In this document: positions 18,564 through 27,827 of the stretch, in pieces | Numbering within the stretch: the stretch's first letter is position 1 | How the letters are laid out: each line of letters begins with the position of its first letter | Assembly (NCBI GenBank): GCA_900468285.1 | Contig: UBTF01000013.1 | Span: 1 to 64,000, forward strand | From: Hyphomicrobiales bacterium | GTDB lineage: Bacteria; Pseudomonadota; Alphaproteobacteria; Rhizobiales; Rhizobiaceae | DNA length: 64,000 bases | Direction of reading: 5' to 3' | Notes under the pieces: model-generated | Told to the model about the DNA's origin: nothing | Database searches by the model: none | Seen by the model: the letters and a program-made list of their open reading frames with translations, nothing else | Program-made: the position numbers and the translations under genes

Positions 18564-19527
18564 GGGAAACCTCCTTTGAAAGCAAAATACCGGCCGCCTG
18601 TTGCGCCATGGCTGGCGAAAGCAGAAAACCGTGCCGGTGCGCGCCATTGACAAAAAGCGTGCCATCCTTCTCAACGACACGCGGAAGATTATCGGCAAAG
18701 GCAGGGCGCACGCCCGTTCCCGTCTCGATGATCTTTGCCTCCCCGAAGGCCGGGTGAAGCGCGTAGGCGGCGTTTAGCAGCTCCATCATCGAGCGGGCGG
18801 TTATCGGCCCGCTCTCCTGCGTTTCGATCATCGTTGCCCCCACCATGAAGCGCTCCTTGTCGCGAGGCACGATGTAGAGCGGGATGCGTGGATGAAGCAC
18901 TCGAATGGGACGCGACAGCGCAAGCTCGTCCGTGGCGAGATAGAGCATCTCACCCCGCACCCCGCGAAGACCGGCAAGTCTGCCCGCCTGCGCGGCGCCC
19001 GTGCAATCGACGCGATGGGGGAAGGCTTTTTCGTCAACGACGTCTGCCCCCAGATGGAAATCCACGCCGAGAGAGACAAGCCGCTCATGAAGCGCATTGA
19101 GGGCGGCTCGTGGATCGAGATGCCCCTCGCCCGCAAAGAAAAGGCCGATCGGAAAACGCCCTGCGAGATCAGGTTCGAGCGCCGCAATTTCGGCCTCATC
19201 GACCCAGCGATAACCCGTCGTGCGCGACGCAAAGCGCGACAGTTCAGCCTTGTCCCTGCCTTGGGCCACGACCAGCGTGCCGTTGCGGACAACAAGACCC
19301 GGCGTGGCCTCGTCCCACCAGTCGAGGGCGGATTGGCCGAGCGTCAAAACTGCCTCCTCCGCGCTCTCCCTTTCGCACCAGGGTGCCAACATGCCGCCCG
19401 CAAACCAGGACGCACCGCGCCCTGGTTGATGCGCCGGATCGCAAACGGTAACGCAGGCACCGCGGCGGGAAAGTTCCAGCGCAACCGTCAGACCTGCAAC
19501 GCCTGCGCCCTTGATAAGAACATCCAT
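18532..19527 (-). CDS. thiO: Glycine oxidase for thiazole synthesis
   Basis: The 331-residue FAD enzyme oxidises glycine to the imine used by ThiG. The Rossmann motif IKGAGVAGLTVALEL starts at residue 5, GASWFAGGMLAPWCE lies next to the flavin, and the C-terminal GTGVRPAFADNLPRV and NGAHRHGFLLSPAMAQ segments are diagnostic of ThiO. The ATG at 19527 begins one base after the thiC stop (TGAGATG); longer upstream frames are inside thiC. Using ThiO rather than the radical-SAM ThiH implies oxygen-dependent thiazole synthesis. Confidence 0.94.
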   Translation of the reverse strand: MDVLIKGAGVAGLTVALELSRRGACVTVCDPAHQPGRGASWFAGGMLAPWCERESAEEAVLTLGQSALDWWDEATPGLVVRNGTLVVAQGRDKAELSRFASRTTGYRWVDEAEIAALEPDLAGRFPIGLFFAGEGHLDPRAALNALHERLVSLGVDFHLGADVVDEKAFPHRVDCTGAAQAGRLAGLRGVRGEMLYLATDELALSRPIRVLHPRIPLYIVPRDKERFMVGATMIETQESGPITARSMMELLNAAYALHPAFGEAKIIETGTGVRPAFADNLPRVVEKDGTLFVNGAHRHGFLLSPAMAQQAAGILLSKEVSHENSRQWARA

Positions 19528-19528
19528 C

Positions 19529-21550
<2,022 letters not shown>

Positions 21551-21719
21551 GTGAATGTCGCAATGAAAGACCCGGCGTCATCTTTTGTCAAGTTGCGATA
21601 TTGGGTGCTTTTTTAGCGGTCACGACAAATTAACCTAGCCATTTATACGAATGTTATTTTTTCCAGCTTATTTCGAAGAATGCGTTATGATGACGCGCTA
21701 ATATGGGAGAATATAGGGA

Positions 21720-21971
21720 ATGAATTCAACAATTCGTGAAATACTATCGAAATTCGGGCAGCTCCCTGCGCCGGTCGATACAATCGCTGACGACGCTGAT
21801 CTTTATGCAGCGGGACTTTCTTCTTTCGCATCAGTACAGTTGATGCTTGGTATCGAAGACGCATTCGATATCGAATTTCCTGACAGTATGCTCAATCGCA
21901 AGTCATTTGCGAGCATCCACGCAATCGAAACCACAGTGAAGACGATTCTCGACGGCAAAGAGGCGGCGTAA
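21720..21971 (+). CDS. Free-standing acyl/peptidyl carrier protein
   Basis: The 83-residue protein is a helical carrier protein. The phosphopantetheine attachment segment is DLYAAGLSSFASVQLM; by alignment with the DSL motif of fatty-acid ACP the modified residue is Ser35, with the preceding Gly-Leu-Ser replacing Ala-Asp. The absence of a DSL motif and the neighbouring ligase fit the carrier proteins that receive an amino acid from aminoacyl:carrier-protein ligases (known for Agrobacterium and Bradyrhizobium homologues). A good AGGGA precedes the ATG. It starts a five-gene operon, overlapping the next gene in TAATG, divergent from thiC. Confidence 0.9.
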   Translation: MNSTIREILSKFGQLPAPVDTIADDADLYAAGLSSFASVQLMLGIEDAFDIEFPDSMLNRKSFASIHAIETTVKTILDGKEAA

Positions 21972-23152
21972 TGGACCTTTCCGTCGCACCGCCCAATGCC
22001 ACGCTCTCTGCGCGCGCGGCTCGGGTCGCGTCAATCGCCGCGCACCATGCGGATGACGTCGATGCGGCCGCACGGTTCCCGAAGGAAGCTGTCGATGCCC
22101 TGCGCTCGGAACGGCTTCTGGGAATTCAGGTTCCGGCACATCTCGGCGGCGAGAGTGCCAGCCTGCGCCAAATCGCGGACATCTGCTGCACCCTTGGGCA
22201 GTCCTGCTCTGCAACGGCAATGATTTTCGCCATGCACCACATCAAGGCATCCAGCCTTGTCGAGCATGGTGAGGAGAGCGCCTGGCATACCGATTTCATG
22301 CGGCGTGTAGCAGCCGAGCAGCTTCTGCTGGGTTCGGCAACGACGGAAGGCGGCATAGGCGGAAATCTGCGAAACTCGATCTGCGCTATCCATATCGATG
22401 GCGAGAATTGCACGCTGGAAAAAGACGCCACCGTCATTTCCTACGGCAGTGAAGCGGACGCCATTCTCATTACATCGCGCGCCCATGCCGATGCTGCGCC
22501 TGCCGATCAGGTCATGACCGTGTTCCTGAAGAACCAGTACAGCCTTGAAAAGACGCATGTCTGGAACACGTTGGGTATGCGAGGCACATGCTCGGACGGA
22601 TTTCTGTTCAAGGGCCAAGCGCCGGCACAGCAGATTTTCCCGAAACCCTTTGCGGAAATCGCCGCGCAATCCATGCTGGCGACCTCCCACCTTTTGTGGA
22701 GCGGCGTGTGGTACGGGATCGCCGCCGATGCTGTCCTCCGCGCCCAGGCATTCGTTCGCGCAGCTGCCCGCAAGTTGCCCGGTGTCGCACCTCCAGGCGC
22801 TATTCGTCTGGCAGAAGTATCCAGCAAGCTGCAGATTGTAAAATCGAACGTCATTGCTGGTCTCAAGGCCTATGAAGACACCAGAAAGAATCCCGACCGG
22901 CTGATGTCGATGGCCTTTGCCATCGCCATGAACAACGTCAAGATATGCTCGTCGGAAACCATTCTAGAAATCATCAACCATGCCATGCTGATCTGCGGCA
23001 TCATGGGCTACAAGAACGGTACGCCCTTCAGCCTCGGGCGGCATCTTCGGGATGCCCATTCGGCACAGCTGATGATCTCCAATGACCGAATCCTCAGCAA
23101 CTCCGCCAATCTCCTGCTCGTGCAGAAGCAGGACACCAGCCTCTCGGGATAA
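21971..23152 (+). CDS. Acyl-CoA dehydrogenase-family flavoenzyme, carrier-protein associated
   Basis: The 393-residue protein has the three-domain acyl-CoA dehydrogenase fold: an N-terminal helical part with [20 protein letters not shown], a central beta domain with [14 protein letters not shown] for flavin contact, and a C-terminal helical domain containing [30 protein letters not shown] sequence, which here closes the FAD site. Its start overlaps the carrier protein stop by one base and the ligase follows after four bases. This context suggests oxidation of an aminoacyl thioester held on the carrier protein, not fatty-acyl-CoA, much as prolyl-carrier dehydrogenases work; that step is inference. 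I could not place the usual catalytic glutamate with certainty. Confidence 0.88.
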   Translation: MDLSVAPPNATLSARAARVASIAAHHADDVDAAARFPKEAVDALRSERLLGIQVPAHLGGESASLRQIADICCTLGQSCSATAMIFAMHHIKASSLVEHGEESAWHTDFMRRVAAEQLLLGSATTEGGIGGNLRNSICAIHIDGENCTLEKDATVISYGSEADAILITSRAHADAAPADQVMTVFLKNQYSLEKTHVWNTLGMRGTCSDGFLFKGQAPAQQIFPKPFAEIAAQSMLATSHLLWSGVWYGIAADAVLRAQAFVRAAARKLPGVAPPGAIRLAEVSSKLQIVKSNVIAGLKAYEDTRKNPDRLMSMAFAIAMNNVKICSSETILEIINHAMLICGIMGYKNGTPFSLGRHLRDAHSAQLMISNDRILSNSANLLLVQKQDTSLSG

Positions 23153-23156
23153 AACC

Positions 23157-24065
23157 ATGGATATGCAAACATCGTTTCTCGATCGCCTGTTCGACAAGGG
23201 ACTGCTGATCGATACCGGCGTCGATGGACTCTACGGCCGCAGCGGCCAGTTCGAAGACGTCATTTCAGGATTTGAACGCCTCATCGGCAAGTTCGGCGGT
23301 GCAGACAATGCGGAAGTGATCCGCTTCCCCCCCGGCATCAACCGCGCCTATTTCGAAAAAAGCGGTTACATGAAAAGCTTTCCGCAACTGGCCGGCACGG
23401 TCCACTCCTTCTGCGGCTGCGAACTGGATCATGTCAGCCTGATCAAGAGCATGGACGAGGGCACCGACTGGACGAAAGACCAGAAGATTACCGATATCGT
23501 CCTGACCCCTGCTGCCTGCTACCCGCTCTATCCGACCATCGCCAAGCGCGGCAACCTCCCCAGCGGCGGCGGTCTTTACGATATCCAGTCCTACTGCTTC
23601 CGCCATGAACCATCCAAGGATCCGGCCCGGCAGCAGCTTTTCCGTATGCGTGAATATGTTCGCATCGGCACGCAAGGCGATGTTACCGACTTCCGCCAGC
23701 TGTGGATGGATCGCGGCGTGGAGATGATGGAAAAGGTCGGCCTGGACGTCAAGCTCGAGATCGCCAACGATCCCTTCTTCGGGCGGGCCGGAAAGATGCT
23801 GGCCAACAACCAGCGCGACCAGAACCTGAAATTCGAGCTGCTGATGCCCGTGACATCGACGGCCAACCTGACCGCTTGCATGAGCTTCAACTACCATCAG
23901 GACTCATTCGGCGCAAAATGGGGCCTCAATCTTACCGATGGTGCCGTTGCCCATACCGCCTGCGTCGGCTTCGGACTGGAGCGCATTGCGCTTGCCCTGT
24001 TTGCAAAACATGGACTGGATGTCGAGACATGGCCACAATCCGTGCGGGACGCTTTGTGGGGCTAA
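23157..24065 (+). CDS. Amino acid:[carrier protein] ligase (class II seryl-tRNA synthetase homologue)
   Basis: The 302-residue protein is a truncated class II synthetase core without a tRNA-binding arm. It matches the family shown to activate a small amino acid (glycine or alanine) and load it on a carrier protein instead of tRNA. Zinc ligands can be placed at Cys121 (PAACYPLY), Glu166 (RMREYVRIG) and Cys269 ([12 protein letters not shown]); all three are offset by exactly ten from the ligands I recall for the Bradyrhizobium enzyme (Cys131, Glu176, Cys279). Motif 2 is [10 protein letters not shown] with RMRE, and motif 3 is [12 protein letters not shown]. The start is ATG 23157; a longer frame would intrude into the dehydrogenase gene. 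Confidence 0.93.
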   Translation: MDMQTSFLDRLFDKGLLIDTGVDGLYGRSGQFEDVISGFERLIGKFGGADNAEVIRFPPGINRAYFEKSGYMKSFPQLAGTVHSFCGCELDHVSLIKSMDEGTDWTKDQKITDIVLTPAACYPLYPTIAKRGNLPSGGGLYDIQSYCFRHEPSKDPARQQLFRMREYVRIGTQGDVTDFRQLWMDRGVEMMEKVGLDVKLEIANDPFFGRAGKMLANNQRDQNLKFELLMPVTSTANLTACMSFNYHQDSFGAKWGLNLTDGAVAHTACVGFGLERIALALFAKHGLDVETWPQSVRDALWG

Positions 24066-24072
24066 GGACGGC

Positions 24073-25059
24073 ATGACCAGCATATTTCCGGCGTTGAGTG
24101 CCGAAGCCTATCTTGCACATCCGTTGCATTCATCGGAGCGGATGTGGCCGGAAACCAATTGCTACGTCGATCTGTGGATCGAACTTCTGGCGGCAAGCGC
24201 CTTGCCGCCGGAGGCCATGCTGGGTTTTACACTGGCGCAGGACTTCGAAGGCGATCAGTTCACCTTCTTCAAGGTGCCGCTGGAAGACCTGGAAACGCTC
24301 TATGGCATCCGGGTGACGGAGCTCGCGATTTTCGACAGGCTTGAGAGCCACGTCGAAACGCAACTGCAGCGCGGTCGTATCTGCCTGATAGAAATGGACA
24401 GCTTCTACATGCCCGACACGCAGGGAGTCGGCTATCGCAAGGAGCACGGCAAGACGACGGTCGCCATAAACCGCATGGACCTGCAAAAGCGCAGACTGGA
24501 ATATTTCCACAATGCCGGTTATTTCGCGCTTGAAGGTGAGGACTTCTCCGGCATTTTCCAGCATCACCTCGGTGATGACGATCTTCCTTTTCTTCCCTAC
24601 ACGGAATTTGCCAAATTTCCCGAACATCCTGTTGATGATCGCGACAGACGGGAAGCGGCGCAGCGCCTGCTGATCCAGCATTTTACGAGAAGACCGAAGA
24701 AAAACCCTGTAAGGGCCTTTGCCGAGGTTTTCCCGTCGCAGGTGGAAAAAGTGGCGGACCGACCCTTCGGCTTTTTCCATAAATACGCATTCAACACGCT
24801 GCGTCAGCTTGGCGCCAATTTCGAACTGGCCGCCAGCCATCTGGAGTGGCTTGGCGGGGATATAAGCCGTTCCGGCGCGACGGTTCAGGCTCTGCGGATA
24901 TCCGAAGTCGCCAAATCCGTGCAGTTTCAGCTTGCCCGTGCCATCGCCCGGCGCAGGTTTGATCCACTTGCGGCAGCTCTTGATCCCGCAATCGACGCGT
25001 GGGACGAGATGATGGCGGAACTTGAGGGTGCGCTTGGCAAGGCGAGCGAGGCAGCGTGA
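24073..25059 (+). CDS. DUF1839-family protein
   Basis: The 328-residue soluble protein corresponds to a family of unknown function that accompanies aminoacyl:carrier-protein ligases. Recognisable blocks are WPETNCYVDLWIELLAASAL near the N-terminus, GFTLAQDFEGDQFTFFKVP, then SFYMPDTQGVGYRKEHGKTT, and a C-terminal helical region with FHKYAFNTLRQLGANFELAA. No catalytic motif is evident. The Cys in NCYVDLW could be an acyl acceptor, as in condensing or transfer enzymes, but this is only a guess. TAAGGA serves as ribosome-binding site seven bases after the ligase stop, and its own stop overlaps the next start (GTGA), so it is made with the pathway. Confidence 0.85.
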   Translation: MTSIFPALSAEAYLAHPLHSSERMWPETNCYVDLWIELLAASALPPEAMLGFTLAQDFEGDQFTFFKVPLEDLETLYGIRVTELAIFDRLESHVETQLQRGRICLIEMDSFYMPDTQGVGYRKEHGKTTVAINRMDLQKRRLEYFHNAGYFALEGEDFSGIFQHHLGDDDLPFLPYTEFAKFPEHPVDDRDRREAAQRLLIQHFTRRPKKNPVRAFAEVFPSQVEKVADRPFGFFHKYAFNTLRQLGANFELAASHLEWLGGDISRSGATVQALRISEVAKSVQFQLARAIARRRFDPLAAALDPAIDAWDEMMAELEGALGKASEAA

Positions 25060-27527
25060 CGGCAATGTCCGCAACCAGAACCGCGCAGGGCCGGCTCTTG
25101 AGCCACGGCTGGACCCTGACGCTGACGCCCGCCGATGCCTTCCAGGCACCCGGCGACATTCCTGCGGAAGCGATGACCATCGCGCCACCAGTTCCCGGAA
25201 CCGTCGCGCAGGCATTGGAAATCCTCGGAACGTTTGACCGGCTGAAGCCGACGCCGCTCGACACCCAGGACGCATGGTATCGAGTGTCGATCACTTCTGA
25301 GACGCTGGAACCCGTGATCCTGCGCTTTGAGGGGCTGGCGACGGTCGCCGAGATTTTTCTCAATGGCAAATGCGTGGCACACTCGGACAGCATGTTCGAG
25401 GCAACCGAGGTGCCATTCACTCCCTCAGGCACCGATGACCTCGCGATCTGCTTCCGCGCTCTGGCTCCACGCCTCAAGGCATCAGGTCCGAGGGCGCGCT
25501 GGCGACCGCAGATGATGAGCAGCCAAGGCTTGCGCCTGATCAGAACGACGGCGCTCGGCTATATGCCGGGCTGGTGCCCCGAGGTTTACGCAGTGGGCCC
25601 ATGGCGGCCCGTACGCCTGACAAGCCGGACAGAACGCAGCTTTGACATGGTCTCATCGCGCACTGAACTGGCGGTGGACGGAGCAGGTCTGCTTCATCTC
25701 GCGATCCGTATCCATAGCAACGCCTCTAATGTCGAAGTCACTTGCGCCGGCAGATCGGAAAAGCTGACGGCTACAGAGAATGGTATTTTCGAGGGCACGT
25801 TGCGGCTGGAGAATATTGAGCCGTGGTGGCCTGCAACGCACGGCACGCCTACGCTTCATGATGTGACGCTTCGTATCGAAGAGCAGGTCTTCACGCTCGG
25901 CACGACCGGTTTCCGGCGCATCGAGACGGAACATGGCGCGGATGGCAAAAGCTTTGGTGTAAAAATCAACGGCATTCCCGTCTTCTGCCGGGGAGCCGTG
26001 TGGACGACAGCGGATATCGTACGGCTGCCGGGTAGCAGGTCCGACTACGAACCCTGGTTGCGCCTTGCTGCGAAGGCCGGAATGAACATGATCCGCATCG
26101 GCGGGACCATGGCCTATGAAACACCGGAATTCTTCACGCTCTGCGATGAGCTGGGGCTGATGGTGTGGCAGGATATGATGCTGGCCAACTTTGATTATCC
26201 GGCAAAGGATCAAGGATTTCTCGCACACATAGAGACGGAAATCTCGCAGCTTCTGAGCGCCACGGCCCTGTCTCCATCCTTGACCGTGCTGTGCGGCGGC
26301 AGCGAAATGTACCAGCAGGGCGCGATGATGGGCCTTTCCGATCAGTTCTGGAAAGGGCCATTGACGGAAGACCTGTTGCCAGCCCATTTGGCGCGGTTGC
26401 GCCCGGACGTGGCCTATGTTCCCAACTCACCGTTCGGTGGAGCCCTGCCGTTTTTCCCGAATGAAAAGGTTGGCCACTATTACGGCGTGGGCGCCTATTG
26501 CCGACCTCTGGACGATGCAAGGCGTGCCGATCTGCGCTTTGCGGCGGAATGCCTCGCCTTTGCCAACGTGCCGCAGCAGAGCACACTGGACAAGCATCTT
26601 CCGGTAAAGCCGGTACATGATCCGATGTGGAAAATGCGCGTGCCCAGGGATCGTGGCGCATCATGGGATTTCGAGGATGTGAGAGATCACTATCTCGCCT
26701 TGCTCTACGCCGTAGAGCCCAGCGTCTTGCGGCGGCAGGATGCCGACCGTTACCTCGATCTGTCCCGCGCCGTCACCGCCGAACTTGTCGAGGCGATGTT
26801 TGCGGAATGGCGGCGTTGCGGCTCCAGTTGCAATGGCGCACTGGTCTGGACACTCCAGGACCTGCTACCTGGGCCGGGTTGGGGCGTCATTGACGCAACG
26901 GGAGAGCCCAAGTCCATCTGGTATGGGCTCAGGCGCGCCTTTCGTCCGCTGCAACTGGCGCTGACGGATGAGGGTACAAATGGGCTCGATATCCACGTCA
27001 TCAACGAAACCGCCGTCGACATGGATCTTGTCGTTGACGTCACGTGTCTGCGCGACGGCCTTCAGCCGGTCGTGACGGGTAAAAGATCGGTCACCCTTGC
27101 CGCCCGCGACAGGCAGAAAATCCCGGCAACCGATTTGTTCGGAGCATTCTTCGATACGACCTACGCCTACCGTTTCGGGCCGCCATCGCATGATGTCACG
27201 GTAGCAAATCTCTACGATCAGAAAAGCGGCGCGCATCTCGCATCGTCCTTCCATTTCCCGCAGGGACGGCAGATGGCGATGCATCCAGCAACGCTGGAAA
27301 CCGAGCTTGTTCACAACGACGGTCTATGGACATTGCGGGTAAAAACCGACGTTTTCGCGCAGTCGGTGCATGTCGAAGCTGAAGGTTTCAGACCATCGGA
27401 AGACTGGTTTCATCTGGCACCCGGTCAGACAAGGCACATCGACCTTGAGAGGCTCGACGGCCAAAGCGGAGACAGGCCCTCGGGTGCACTGAGATCCCTT
27501 GGCAGTCGACGTTCTTTTCACTTCTGA
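25056..27527 (+). CDS. Glycoside hydrolase family 2 (beta-mannosidase-like) protein
   Basis: The 823-residue protein has a jelly-roll sugar-binding domain (about 20-190), an immunoglobulin-like domain, a TIM barrel (about 300-640) and C-terminal beta domains, as in beta-mannosidases and exo-glucosaminidases. The presumed acid/base is Glu417 in GGSEMYQQ (the usual motif is GNNE) and the nucleophile is Glu498 in AAECLAF. ALVWTLQDLLPGPGWGVIDATGEPKS is family-typical, though only its core is needed for recognition. There is no signal peptide, so it should act in the cytoplasm. It is coupled to the DUF1839 gene by GTGA (start GTG 25056; ATG 25065 is an alternative). A glycosidase here implies that the pathway handles a sugar conjugate. 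Confidence 0.88.
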   Translation: MTAMSATRTAQGRLLSHGWTLTLTPADAFQAPGDIPAEAMTIAPPVPGTVAQALEILGTFDRLKPTPLDTQDAWYRVSITSETLEPVILRFEGLATVAEIFLNGKCVAHSDSMFEATEVPFTPSGTDDLAICFRALAPRLKASGPRARWRPQMMSSQGLRLIRTTALGYMPGWCPEVYAVGPWRPVRLTSRTERSFDMVSSRTELAVDGAGLLHLAIRIHSNASNVEVTCAGRSEKLTATENGIFEGTLRLENIEPWWPATHGTPTLHDVTLRIEEQVFTLGTTGFRRIETEHGADGKSFGVKINGIPVFCRGAVWTTADIVRLPGSRSDYEPWLRLAAKAGMNMIRIGGTMAYETPEFFTLCDELGLMVWQDMMLANFDYPAKDQGFLAHIETEISQLLSATALSPSLTVLCGGSEMYQQGAMMGLSDQFWKGPLTEDLLPAHLARLRPDVAYVPNSPFGGALPFFPNEKVGHYYGVGAYCRPLDDARRADLRFAAECLAFANVPQQSTLDKHLPVKPVHDPMWKMRVPRDRGASWDFEDVRDHYLALLYAVEPSVLRRQDADRYLDLSRAVTAELVEAMFAEWRRCGSSCNGALVWTLQDLLPGPGWGVIDATGEPKSIWYGLRRAFRPLQLALTDEGTNGLDIHVINETAVDMDLVVDVTCLRDGLQPVVTGKRSVTLAARDRQKIPATDLFGAFFDTTYAYRFGPPSHDVTVANLYDQKSGAHLASSFHFPQGRQMAMHPATLETELVHNDGLWTLRVKTDVFAQSVHVEAEGFRPSEDWFHLAPGQTRHIDLERLDGQSGDRPSGALRSLGSRRSFHF

Positions 27528-27759
27528 ACTGGACGGACGAAATTTAAGTCGGCAATATTGTATTCGCCAACTTCGACACCTTATTTCCCAAGCTTTCCGA
27601 CCTATATAACCGCCTATTAAACTATTCTGAAACGCACCCTTCTTCCCACGACTGCGGCTTTGACGCAGTTGCAAACATCGATTACCTTCTGACCATTCCG
27701 GAGGGCGAGAATTTTTATGATCGCGCCATCCAGTCCCGTTCATAGTCTGAAGACGAGCC

Positions 27760-27796
27760 GTATGATTTCCAGGTTTATCCGGTCTGAAAATCATAC
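27760..27796 (+). promoter_or_regulatory. Inverted repeat upstream of the 905-residue ABC-like gene
   Basis: GTATGATTT (27760-27768) and AAATCATAC (27788-27796) are perfect nine-base complements separated by 19 bases, 31 bases before the start codon. They could be two half-sites of an operator or a long-loop hairpin. The rest of the 300-base gap 27528-27827 is moderately AT-rich, contains no gene, and probably holds the promoter. Confidence 0.35.
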
Positions 27797-27827
27797 CGCT
27801 CGGCCCGGCAAGGCGTAGAAATCCTAC

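Noticed and set aside
24130..25275. A 381-codon minus-strand frame over the DUF1839 gene
   Set aside because: Antisense to a coupled operon gene, no ribosome site, no motif.
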